Shown here one piece after another: positions 31,161 to 43,600 of a stretch of DNA of 64,000 bases (positions within the stretch are counted from its first letter, which is position 1; each line of letters begins with the position of its first letter). The notes under the pieces are model-generated. The model was given only the letters and a program-made list of their open reading frames with translations. It was not told the origin of the DNA and did no database searches. The DNA comes from Bretschneidera sinensis (taxonomy: Eukaryota > Streptophyta > Magnoliopsida > Brassicales > Akaniaceae), in contig CM043704.1 in the NCBI GenBank assembly GCA_023935145.1, positions 99,123,873 to 99,187,872 on the forward strand. The letters run 5' to 3'. A program made the translations under genes and the position numbers.

Positions 31161-32424
31161 AAAATAAAAAAGGAAAGGGAAGGTGACAATACAGATGACG
31201 CCGTGCACCTGTTCTTCTTAGAGAGTTGTATGATGAGATCAGGTGGAATTATCGTAGGCGAATCTACTAAAAGATGCTCCTTTTGCTAACGTGCGCTTAG
31301 TGAGCAGGCTTTGCGCCTTTGTTGGCCGTATATGTGCCATTTACTTCATCAAATACTTCAACAGTTCTACCTTGCGTCTTAAAACAAATTTTCTTAAGAA
31401 AGGATAATCGTCAAGTTCATTTTATTTAAATGCAAATAAAATTATTAAAATTTTAAATTTTAAATTTTAAATTACATTTATACAAGCGGATGCAAAATAA
31501 ATTGTTTACTTGTATCAACAAAAAATTTCAAGCAAAAAAAATATAATGTAATTTTAAAATTAACAAATTCCACAGAATGTAGTTTATTTTTTAAAATAAC
31601 TATAAATCAAATCTTTTCGAGGTATTGTTTGACTTGGAGATAGCTTCAATTTTTAACGGTTAAAATAAGTTCTTTTTTCAAATGAAGTTTTGGTTCAACG
31701 ATGAAAAAATCAAAATAAAAGAACAAACCTAAAGCTCTAAGACCAAAAGGATTTCACAAAAATACCTCAAAACCGTTTAATATAAAAGTACTTTTTAACA
31801 TTTTATCATCTTAAATTCTTAAGGCTGAAGCACTTAAGTTCAAATTAAACACATATTAAAGCCCTTTTAATTTTTAAAATGTATTTTTAATTATAAAAAA
31901 ATTGCAACAAAAGGAGCTTAAAATTGGGCAAAACAAACTGCAATAAGAGAGTTGGCATCACGACTGGAACATCCCCAAGAGAGACGGCAACAAAATGCAA
32001 ATGAGTACCAAGCTAGGGAGTCACCGTACCCAAGATTACCGTAAAATCAACTTATTGATTCCCTTCAAGCAGAGTGTAAATTATTTTATAAATGTTAAAG
32101 AAAGCAATAAGGGATCTACAATCTTCAACATCACCTCATCTACCCTTTTTTCCTTCCTCCCACTCCTTTACTCTGGAGATATCTCACATGAGGCAAAGGC
32201 TTACTAAATTTCTTCATTTCTGACTGTTTTAATTCATTTCATTTCATGCTGTTTAATTCACTTTTATTTTTACCACTTGGACTGAATCTGACAACTAGAT
32301 GCCATGATAGCGAAAAAATCTAGCTGGCTTGGTGGGGGGCGCATATTATGCTGAACCAGCACATCCAACTCTTGAATTCATGACCATGGAGTCTACGAAC
32401 ATTGGAATATATGCTTCAGTCTTT
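31161..32424. other. Intergenic: Elongin-A promoter side and GatA 3' UTR
   Basis: AT-rich DNA with no recognisable ORF. The stretch contains short repeats of AAATTTTAAATTTTAAATT near 31450-31472. The Elongin-A promoter should lie near 31150-31400 on the minus strand. The part above about 32200 probably belongs to the GatA 3' UTR. Confidence 0.5.
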
Positions 32425-35400
32425 TCAAAAATGTAATGATCCATCATCAGCTATAAGTGGAGGAACAAATCTGCAATCTTGGAGAGTTTGCTCAAAGATA
32501 TGACCCACTTTGAGCAATTTTCCCTGCAGATATAAGAAAATACTGTTACAAGAAAGAAGCTTACATAACACATTGCAGGGCTAATATAAGCAAGAACATT
32601 GGGAGTGGACTAAAATACCTTGAGCCAAACTTCCTATGACAATGAGAAACACATCCTATGACTAATACACAGAATTTTCACTATTTTAACGAAAATTGGC
32701 AGTATAGGTGAAAAAGCCCCAATGCATATCCATCCTTGCGTCTGAATATACTTTGACGTATTAGGGCTTATAACCCCAAAATAGTAATTAAGAAAACAGG
32801 CAGAAAAGTTCTCATTATAGTGATAAGGGAACAGTCGTCCAACAGTCAATTAAATACTACTATCGACAACAGAAGTTCCAACAACTGGCCGGAAAAATGT
32901 TGTAATTGATGGGTGGCACAAGTCATTTCTGACAAGCAGGTGCATTACAAAACCAAACTTGGTCCAACTCTAAAGGTTATTCCTTCCCCTTGTACCTCTT
33001 CCCATCTTCATGTTAATTCCTTCTATCAAAGGATTTCCTCCCCAAATCATCAGTTATCAACTAATGTATGTCAAGATCTATTCCTTTTTCTATATATTTT
33101 TATTAGACATTGGAAAAAGATGCTTCTTCCACTTCTAAACAGTCTTATTGGAATGCAAGTAAAGAGTAGTTAATACCTCACTGAATGCTGCACCAATCAT
33201 TTGAACACCCACAGGAAGGCCCGCAGGCTCCCCATCAACAAATCCACATGGCAAAACCAATGCAGGCAGCCCAGCCAAATTAACATTTACCTGTATCGAG
33301 CATAAAATCACTAAATGATAAAGACAAATACTGAAAGAGTTGGAGCTTTGTCATGGATGAGACTTAAATATTTTTACTAATATCTTCTCTTGCTTTCCTC
33401 TCTCAATCCTTAGCCAGGACATGGGCATTCATAATGGATATATATAAACAGTATTCTGGTCTGTTTGCCATTGAAAGAATTTTCAATCATGAAATTGACC
33501 CGATCATCAGATTATAGAAATAAGTTTGAAACCTTCCCATTTCAGGCAAAACAGGTATTACTAATTCTTTTATTCCAGTTAGTATGAGAGGGATCTTGAA
33601 CTAGGAAAAGAAGTCTATAAAGTAACAGCAAGCTACTCCCTCTGTCTCACTCATTTTGTCAGCCTCCAAATTTCACAGAGTTTTGAGAAAGTTGTTTACT
33701 TTTGTAAAACGATTGATGTGGTAAATGTGTAAAGAGAATTGCCCACAAACTTATGATTTATGAGGTTAAGGGTATTTTTGGAAAGTGAATGATTTTTGTC
33801 CTTCACTTTTAGAGAGTGGACATCCATTTTGGAACATCTATTTCCCAAAAGAGGAACAAAATAAGTGGAATGGAGAGAGTAAAAAGTTATATATGCTATC
33901 ATATCGCTATCTATGGGGGATGGGAGAAGGCTTCAGATATAATTAAGTCAATAAAACATCAAAAAAAGTTGAGCTGCTTACAGTCATTATGTCACCTGCG
34001 TACATCGCCAATGGATCGTCTTTCTTTTCACCTGTAAACATCACCAACGACTGGGTAATTTACAATTAAGAAAAAAAGATTGCCGTTGATGGAAATCAAA
34101 AGACTTAATGAACATGCCTAAACAAAACACCAGGGAAGAAAAACAAAGTATATCAGCTGCATACCGATCTTGTAAGCAGCAGATGGAGCTGCGGGTGAAA
34201 TCAGGATGTCATTTTGATCCAATGCTGCCTTGAAGCTTTCCCGGATTAAAGTCCTCACCTAAAAACTATTACAATCATAAATTTCTTCTTGAACACCATA
34301 CAAAAAAAGATGAAGAGTTTTAGAACATAACAAATTTCAAGGTGTCGTTTTTATAATCTCCAATCATTGAAGCACAAATTAATTTAGTGGGGCGGCAATC
34401 ACAAGATTGTTAGATCAACTAACAGAGCCCTGTAATATCACTGGTTACAAGTGCCATTATTCCGCACCTGTCATCAGAAACTAAGAGAGCTTTGGCTTTC
34501 CATAAGAAATACACCACTGGGACTAATGAGAATGCAAATTCAGGGCTACTCCCAGCTACTAGATCCATCTTCATTAAACACATAAGACATCCTATAAGTC
34601 TATAAATGAGAACTTTCAGTGCAATAATTCTGATACCTGCTGGGCTCGCTTGTAATATGCATCATAGTAACCAGCTGAAAGGGCATATGTGCCCATCAAA
34701 ATTCTCATTTTCACCTGCAAAAATGTAAACATGTTTTATTTGCACGATCAAGAGTCCTCATTGGTAAAACTCAGTTCAGAATATTCATTTGAGCTGAGCA
34801 ATAACTAGTCTTACAACATCTATGATTATGCAAGCTAAGTAACAACTAGCTATACAAAATCAAAGACAATATTTACTTACTAAAATAGAAGCAAAATTAT
34901 AAAGGATTTTTCTTAATAGCCACTTCAGCCACATACCTCGTGACCAAATCCCTTTGCACGGGAATCTTCATAAAGTGCATTTAGCTCATCAGCAGCAGAT
35001 TGGTTTCCATACCTGGAGATAGACATAAATGATGAAGCTAGGAAGTCATGAGCTTATCAAGCTAGTCACGAGCTTTCTATGATAGTAATATTTAACTTAT
35101 GGAGTCTGAAAACACTTCCTACATTTTGCCATTCTCAATGCTAAATTAATGAAACCTGTAGGCCCCATGGCTATTTCAAGTGTTCTAATGCTTTATCTTT
35201 CACATATGCCTAACTGTTAACTGAACCAAAATGAGTCACCCAAAGTCCCCCCTTGCCTTCCAACCAGCCTCTCACCTAGTAGATATTCATGGGGAAAAAA
35301 AATATCTATACACCTTTTTTTGGATAACTAACAAAACATCCACTAGAAGAACACCAAAGGGGACTCACCCACATACAAAGAAGTACAAAAACCACACCAA

Positions 35401-38236
35401 GAAAAGTAAAGAAGAAAGAGAAAAAGACAAAAGAGAGAGAGAGAGAGAGAGAGAGCAAGAGGATAACAAAACAGCTGCAACTAATGCATTACAGTCAATG
35501 GATCCATAAACTCTACAAAAGATCCACAACCCCCAAAATTCATGGTGACTGATAGCCACTCATAACAATTTCCTATTCAGCGTGCAGCAAAAACCAAAGC
35601 AACAATTTATCAATGAGAAGTATCTCTGGCCAAATTACCTGACACCATCATAACGTGATAAGTTGGAAGATGATTCAGATGAAGCAAGAATATAGTAGGC
35701 TGGTAACCCGAGGGAGAAGGACGGCAACGAGACCTGTGATATGTTTATAGAAATTTTTAATAAAAATATGATAATTTTATGGATGTATATTTGCATAAAA
35801 TATGAAGGAAAATTCAAGAAGACCTCTGTCAGAGTACATCCCAATTCTTCTAGATGAGATGCAGCACCTTGGATTGCAGATCTTACTCCAGCATCAACAC
35901 CATCATCTAGAGTTTCACGGATCAGACCAACCCTCAGTCCCTTCAATGGTTTAGATTCCGAAAATGTTGTAGAAGTAAATTGAGATGTGAAATCAGGCAC
36001 CTCCTGCGAAGGGGGAATTCTTATTAAATTAAAACATACACTAAGATGAAGGTGTTAGAACTGAGAAAACTGGCACATAATACCAAGAGTGTTGGGCCAT
36101 GGTGCCTAACTAGATACAGTCTGTTCTTTAAAATGATTGATATTAGTCATATGGGGTATGATGCATAATGACAACATTATTTTTTTGATAAATAAAAAGT
36201 GTGTTAATAACACACCAAGAGGGTGCAACCCATTTACAAAACGACCATCTACAAGATAGGAAGTCTAGGAAATCAAAGAACTCTTCTTCATGTACAAAAT
36301 AATGATAACATGAGAGAGCATAAATTGCTTAACACCATATTTCCTGGCTCTTAAACTGACAGCAAGTCAGCAATGAACTATTTTTAACAGTTCCAGAGAT
36401 AGAACACATATGCACAACATAGAAGTCTGTTTTTCTATTGATGTACATAAAAAAAAAAATTGCTTACTTTCTTTATCTCCATAATCTTCATGAGTTTTCT
36501 TTTTTTCCAAAGGAAAATTTATAAATTAAAATACTAGTATTTTGGTCTCTGCAACCATGCAAGGAGGATTATGACCTTCCCGAGGGAAATGTGTAAATGC
36601 ATAAACAAAGGTAGAACAAATCCTTACTTGCTTGCTACTAGTAGCATCAAGTCTATCATGACCAGAAATAGCATGAAGAAGAATCCCAGCATCAGCAACT
36701 GATGAACCAAAGCATCCAATGGCATCAAGTGATGATGCATATGCCATAAGCCCAAATCTTGAGACACGCCCATATGTTGGCTTCAGGCCAACAACACCAC
36801 AAAATGATGCTGGCTGCCTTACACTTCCACCAGTATCACTACCAAGTGATACTACACACTGCCTAGCAGAAACAGCAGCAGCTGAACCTCCTGACGATCC
36901 TCCTGGCACCCGAGACAAATCCCAAGGGTTTGCAGTCACCTAACGAATGAACAGATGTATCACCTGAGTAAACCAACTCCAGTTACAAGTGTGAAATAAC
37001 ATTTGTAGTCCTAATTTTATTGCAACTTGTTCAAGAACATTCTTACAAGTTTCATGATTGAATTAAATTGAAAAAACTTGGAGAGTTATAAAAATATTGT
37101 GACCAAAACTCACACATGAAGGCAAGAGCATTTTAAGTGCATCTAGTCAAGAAAGAAGTACGCCATACTGATACTGGCATTTCAGTTCCCCTCACTAAGT
37201 TGAGATGATCGGTTCTAGATGACCATAATGATCCTAAAACGGTAAAGCCTACATGAATGATTGAAAATGCTAGAGCTACTACTAACAACCATAAATTATT
37301 CTACATTTCTACTTTTTCTCATATACAAGCTGAAGGACCTACGTTCCTTCCTACTGTTCTAGTTCAACAACCACTGCTTCACAAATAATTTAAAACCAAA
37401 ATGGGCTCTCTAGTTATCTGTAAATCTGTAACCACTACACATACTACCACAATAAGTTCACTTTTCCATCCATATTAGCAATTACAGTAATTTCACTTTG
37501 ACCCACTCTATACAGAGCCCATTTCCTCCTTCCATTTAAATTACTGAATCTCTCATTAAAAAAAAGCAATAATCGATTAAACCCACAATTAATTCCAAGA
37601 CAACGATGATAACAACAAATTGAATCAAGCCCACACTAATTACTACCAAAATAAAAAATATTAAAAAACTCAAACCTGAAAAGCAGAGGCTTCAGTGGTA
37701 TTCCCCATACCAAACTCATCCAAATTAGTCTTTCCGACCACAATCCCTCCCATCTCCTTCACTCTCCTGACGGCAGTTGCATCGAACGGCGGCCGATAGT
37801 TCTCGAGGATGCGGGATCCTCCCGTGGAGGGCATATCCGCCGTACAGATGTTGTCCTTGACACCTACAAGCACCCCAGCCAATGGGCCCACATCCGTATT
37901 CCTCTTGATCTTCTCGTCGATCTCTTGTGCCTCTCTCAACACGGTGTCCGAGACGTGGAGGAACGAGTTGAGCTGAGGCTCAGTAAGCCTGAGACGGGTC
38001 AGGTATGACTCCGCCAGTTGGGTGCCGGTGATGTGGCGGGTGAGGAGGGACTGGCGGATGGTGAGGATTTGGGATTGAGGGGTGGACGATGGCGATTGGT
38101 CTGTGAGGGAGGGGTCTGTGATGGGCTGTGAGGAGGAGAGGATGGGTTTGGTGTGTAGAGGACGGGGTTTGGTGCGTGAGGGGAAATGGAAAGGGAAGCG
38201 AGACAGGGAGCGTGGAGGTTGCAGTGTCGATAACAT
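32425..38236 (-). CDS. GATA: Glutamyl-tRNA(Gln) amidotransferase subunit A, organellar
   Basis: GatA is the glutaminase subunit of GatCAB, which converts Glu-tRNA(Gln) to Gln-tRNA(Gln) in chloroplasts and mitochondria. Exons: 38236-37676, 36939-36628, 36003-35824, 35733-35639, 35012-34937, 34714-34637, 34258-34165, 34031-33982, 33290-33177, 32523-32425. All junctions are GT-AG and in frame, giving 552 residues. The amidase-signature triad is visible: Lys127 in GVKDNI, cis-Ser202 in [11 protein letters not shown], nucleophile Ser226 in [11 protein letters not shown]. Later blocks [20 protein letters not shown] and MIGAAF are typical of GatA. The first 50 or so residues are rich in Ser, Pro and Arg with few acids, fitting a transit peptide; dual targeting is known for the Arabidopsis protein and is inferred here. 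The start at 38236 is the first ATG in this frame. Introns hold a Stowaway MITE and LINE tails. No lesion seen. Confidence 0.95.
33636..33879. mobile_element. Stowaway-like MITE with TA duplications
   Basis: The left end TA|CTCCCTCTGTCTCACT (from 33634) and the right end GTGGAATGGAGAGAG|TA (to 33881) give matching TIRs and a TA target duplication on both sides. Shared interior with the 7422 element (TGTAAAGAG, CCCACAAACTTA, GTTAAGGGTATTTTTGGAAA) shows they are one subfamily. It lies in GatA intron 8. Confidence 0.85.
35290..35570 (-). mobile_element. Possible LINE 3' tail with GA microsatellite
   Basis: On the plus strand TTTTTTTGGATAACTAACAA (about 35316) followed by CACCAAAGGGGACTCACCC resembles the reverse complement of local LINE 3' ends. 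A (GA)n run follows at 35431-35456. It is in the GatA intron between exons 4 and 5. There is no coding remnant and the boundaries are uncertain. Confidence 0.35.
36165..36311 (-). mobile_element. Short LINE 3' fragment with target duplication
   Basis: ATAATGACAACAT (36165-36177) and ATAATGATAACAT (36299-36311) flank 121 bases. On the minus strand these end with GTAAATGGGTTGCACCCTC, then a TTATCAAAAAA tail, the same 3' phrase as the LINE at 14020-15475. It lies in GatA intron 2, between the exons at 36628 and 36003. Confidence 0.8.
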
Positions 38237-40672
38237 TCTGCTTTGTGCTTCTTCTTAGAGGGAGAGAGTGAGGTTTTAGAGAGAGGGAGGGTTTAAGAAA
38301 CGAGAGGTTTTGTTCCACATATTCGGGATATGGGAAGTGAAAATCGCAGGGGTAAAGATAGGAGAAATTCTTGGAATGACATGTATGTACCACGTATTCA
38401 CTATTACAAATAAATTTAATAAATCATTGTTAGTCGTTTTCGATTGATTGATAAATTATTGTTCATCTAAACAATAATTATGTTATGGTTTAACAATACT
38501 TTCTATTTATAATTTAATTTTTTAAAAATAATTTTTGATAAAACAATAATAAAAATGTTAATATTTAATATTTTTGAAAATAATAAAAGCAATTTCTGAA
38601 ACAAAACTCTTAAAAACCATTTTTCAATTTATTAAAAACATAAAACAACATATTTTATTAATAAAAATACCAACACTATATCCACTCAATTTTATTCCAA
38701 AAAATTTTAAGTGACCAGTATTTTCAGAGATGAAGACGTTGGACTAGACATTTTAACTCGAGATGTTGAGATGTAAGTCCCGAGACGTTAGAGCGTAAAT
38801 CTTTTGAATTTGTTGTAGCATTTCAAAATTTTAATAAAATAATATTAATTAATTAATTAGAATAGTAAAATAAAAATAATTTTAATTAATTAATTTTTAT
38901 CAAAGTTTAATGCTTTACTAACTCTCTATAGTGTGATAGTTATAATTTTATAAATATTAATATATATTTATATATAAATTATATGAAGTATAATTTATAT
39001 TTCTATATTGTTGTAACTTGTAAGTGATTAATTAAATAGTTTGTAATTATTATTAAACTAGACAACAAGTATTATATATTTATGAAGTGTAATAATGTCA
39101 CAACAAGAACACTAGCTTAGTGGTTAAGACCTATAACACTAATTAAGTTAAACTTCACGGGGCGTACGCCCAAGGCAAAATGCGAGTGCTCAGTAGAAGG
39201 AACGCTCTTTCACGCCTTGAGGCGTTTTCAAAACATTTCACCTCTAAACGCGTTCAGAGGTCACCTTCTAAAACACTGAAGTTGACTACGGAGTTTTTTC
39301 ATTATGGAGGTACTCAATTTTTTTTTTTTAATCAGAATGAGAATATAGTCATTTAAATCTTATATTCCAAAATAAAATTTAACTTTCTCTTTCGTTTTTT
39401 TGTTTACTGGGCAAATGACAAAAGAAGAAAAAATCAAAGTAAATGTGCTTATGTTCACTAACCAAATAATACCATAAAAACTTTCAGATTAACAATCCAA
39501 TTCCAGCTAAATGTATCCACAACAGATAAGGATAAAATATAGTTTCCATTTGATACACTTAGAAGGATAAAATCAAATGATTTTATTCGATCATACAGAT
39601 GCAAAAGATAAACACAAAAAATAATCTTATATCATTACTTTATTAAACTATTTCATCTTATTCACTTCTTAATCTTATCCCCATTTTAATTCAATGCATT
39701 ACAAAAGCACTATAACACTTGATCAATAGGGCAAGTGAGAAGAAAGAAGCAATTCTTACGTAAGACTTACAAAGCCCTCATAAATTTCTCAATCATATTA
39801 TGTCAGTACCACTTTTATCTTAGATAATACAAAGAGATTGGAAGAAATTTTGAAAACCTCATCCTACACAAGAATTTTTCGAAATAAAAAATGAAGAAGT
39901 ATGAACAAAAAATAAAATGATTGATGTCTTTTACTTTTGATTTGGTAAAGATAAAAAAATAAAAAAAATAAAAAAATAATAATTTATTTTAACTTTCACT
40001 TTTGAATCATCCTAATTTGGTAGAATTATGATTTGTTTATATAAAAAGAAAACATCAATTATCTCACTTTTTCTTTCTCACTAAGCTATAGAAAAACACA
40101 TTTTCTACTGCCTCTCATATACCAATCATAACCTATAGACAATGACTTAAGCTCAATGAACACTTTGTAACCTACTAATAGATGAATGACTCCTCAACCC
40201 ACTTAAGCGTCGTTTGAGGCTTGATTTAATGCAGCTTAAATTCAGTTTTTTAAATCCCTTCAAGGCAAAAAACTGGATTAAATCCAATACCAAACATCAC
40301 TTCAAAGGATGTGCATAATGGAGTAAAATGCAATGGTCTGGTAGTTCAATAAGCCTGATAACTGCCTTCGAAAAGAACATAGAAGAAAAGAAAAATAGAA
40401 ATAAAGTTTGTTTAGTTACAAAATTAAGCAAAATAAAAACCTCTTCCAAATTAGTAATTGAATACATGTAGAGAAGCTAAAGTTGTACACAGCTTTGTAT
40501 GTTACATGTACTGTTGCATACAAGATGTTCCTGATCAAATCACTTAGATTCCAACTGTATGAAAATCACTAGTTGCTCGAAATTCAAATATACAAATCCA
40601 TGATGCGTCTAATATTACTCTGGAACATATTTTATTCCATGTATGAGGCTGAGAAATTTCACCTACCGGTAC
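38237..40672. other. Intergenic between GatA and ARPC1
   Basis: Both flanking genes are on the minus strand, so the GatA promoter is near 38240-38500 and the ARPC1 3' UTR is near 40400-40672. The middle is AT-rich without ORFs. A short tRNA-like phrase TAGCTTAGTGGTTAAGACC lies at about 39114, but no box B follows. Confidence 0.55.
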
Positions 40673-43600
40673 TCATAAATAATTGTAGAGATCTTCTTGG
40701 TTCTCCAAGTCCCAAATAACCACTTTCCCATCCAATCCTGTGATGTTATCAAGCGAGGTTAATCATAAAGGCCTTTGGAAAATTCGATCAAAAATGACAT
40801 TTTGAAATAGAATTTTTTTTTTTCTTTCACTAACCTGAAGTGCTGAAGCGTATTGTTCTTTGAGTACCTGCTTCCTTAAAAGGCACAATAGAACTACAGT
40901 TCCAGAAAACAATGTGCCAGTTATTCAACTTCGCAAAATTTTATTACAGGAATAAGTCAGCCTAGTGGCCAAGCGCATTGCCCCATGGGTACCACACCTC
41001 TACTATAAAGAGGTCTTAAGTTTTAAAACTCTCATCCCCAATTAACGCTATTCATATAAAAAATATCAGCTTAATTCCGTTTTCCATATTTAGCTTAAAC
41101 ACTCCATATAGTGAGATAATGGGACTTTAGTATAAGAAATCATTGGGATAAGTAAAATCTGCTGAGGGACTAACCTAAAGGAAATCTAACAAAGTATGTA
41201 CAACAAATAAAAAGATAGCAGGAAAGGCTACAATATAGTTCAGAAGCAAGTACTTTATGCAGTTATCATGAACGCCTCCACGTGCTCTTGAAGGTTCAAT
41301 TGCATCGTTGCTCGCTCCATACTTAGATTGACCATAAAGTTTTCCAAAAGCTTCAGAAAACTGAAAAAGAGTGAAAATAAGAAAATGAATCTAATAAATC
41401 TCTCCTATCTACGCCGGAAACATACTACTAGTATGAAAGAGAAAAGAGAAACATTTAAACAAAATGAATGAACTATGTATTCAATTAGGATGCATCATTC
41501 TAGATGGTTTCTTTTAAACCTCCCAAAGTAGCTCCACGTATCAATTTTACTTCCACCATGCATCTGAGCTTAGCTTTAGTTATTTCAGAATCATCACATA
41601 ACCATATAAAATGGTTTCAGTTCAGTATAAAGGAAAGAAAGGTTCAGCAAAAATCAACAGCACAAAAGTGAGATTATTATACTATTTGGGGTGGGGGAAC
41701 CACTGTGTAATAGCTGGGAATTATAGTTTGTTACCGGTATAGCTTCATACCCAAATGCATTAAAATTGCAATAAAGGATAAATAAATATATCCAAGCCAT
41801 TTCAGATTTCAGACACAGAACAATCACATATTTTACTATGGGACCATAAGGCAACTCATTTCCAACTGGAACATATATTCTAAAAATATTGTTGCTACCA
41901 TTCAGTCCAATTAAATTAACTGTATGTAGAGATCAAAACATAGGGACTTATCAGCGTGTTTGGACAGAAACACATGCAAGAGATTCACCCTTTTGGATGG
42001 GCAACAATGTTCCTTTCATTCCTGCTTTGGCATCTTTTCAAGTGAATACATCACCAGAAGTCTCAGCATCTCCAAGATAAATAGATAATCTACGTGAAGC
42101 ACAGGCTAATTACCAGGTTGCAATACGTATCAATTTTCTATTAAATTGAATCCTCTTGTATCATGAAAATTGGTAAATCAGCAAAATATGATTCTTTTAA
42201 GTATCTATGTTTCTATAAAGCTGGTAGTAATTTGAACCAAGTGATATGAGCATGTTACAAGAAATGTCTGCCCTCGCCCCTGCCCAGCCCCGAGCCAAAA
42301 TTTTCACGCTTATATAAGTGAGATAACGGCTTGATAATTATTCATATATATTCGTTTAAGGTAAACCAAGACAGGATAGCCATAAAACGCAAGAAACATA
42401 CAAGCAATGTCACTTCTGAACAAAAGAAAGAAAATGTGAGGGGGGGAGGAAAAGGTGAAGAAAGTAAAGAATATTAAGACCAAGAGAAGATTCTAATATT
42501 TCACATACCTGTGAACCATATTTTGAACCTGAAGACGATATTTTCCTCTCACCAAGGAATCTAATGAAGCTCCTAGAAACCAAAACCACAGAAATCATTT
42601 CATTATTCTACATTTATCTTAGAGCCAAAGAAAGACACCATTCAAAATGTCCAACTGGCTCATTAGTATACTCTTCAGGTAACTGTGTAGAGTCAGAGAC
42701 CTACAATCAAAGACTGCTTTCATCATGTGATTGAGGAGGTTCCAGGGTATAAAGGTATTCCCAGTTTGGTAGTCCATTATCAACTTTAGAAACCCCAACC
42801 CATCACAGAATAATAAATAAATAAACAAAAACAGACATGTAAGTCCACAGAAGCAAAGTAACCATTCTCCAAAAGTGGTTTCTTCCCAAATAGGAAGTGC
42901 ACTCTTTCACCGAACATGAAAATCATGAACAATGAGTGATCACAACTTCTACAGGTTAAACAAAAGATAAAGCTGTAGATACCAGAAACTCAGCTTTCTC
43001 ATTGCCCAAAATTCTGCTGTAATATTAAACAAAGTAAATAGCAACAACCTATACCTGCTTCCATAGGACTAGAACACATAAGAAAACAAAAAGTGGCCTC
43101 ACATGTAGTGCAATTTCTACCCCTCAACCCCTTTCCCTTCCCCCTTCCCTCAAATTAAAGATTGAAAAGTAAAAAAGAAAATAGTAGTGAAGCTGACGTA
43201 CCATATTCCTGTTTCATCTGCAGCAAAAACCATTGGGTTGCAGTCAAATCCCACACCTATTACCACTCTCTCAGAAACAAATAAGACCTGAATCCACAAT
43301 TTCAAAATTAAAGATCAGTTCAGTAAATAATTTAAAGACAAGAGAACTAGGTTCTCAAAAGGTTAACAAGAGTGGATGCTGACCCACATCACGGAGAGGC
43401 AAATCACGGAATGCAACACTTTGGGCCAAAGGAGAAGGACCAACATCATCAACAAAGTAAATCATAGAATTATGACCTGTACAATATTATAAATGGAAGA
43501 TATGTAAGGTAACACCCAAGAATAACTGTGATACATGAATTAACTTCTAATAATTCTTCCTTTCAAATGGAAAGATAAACAGACATGTATGTAATAAGAA

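Noticed and set aside
35231..35559. ORFs of 92 and 64 codons on opposite strands
   Set aside because: They are translations of a GA/CT microsatellite and flanking repeat inside a GatA intron.
36719..36943. 74-codon plus-strand ORF
   Set aside because: Antisense shadow of the highly conserved GatA exon 2.
37980..38393. 137-codon ORF overlapping GatA exon 1 in another frame
   Set aside because: Pro/His-rich shadow of the GatA transit-peptide region; no independent support.
39110..39140. tRNA-like phrase TAGCTTAGTGGTTAAGACC
   Set aside because: Box-A-like only; no box B, cloverleaf or target duplication could be drawn.
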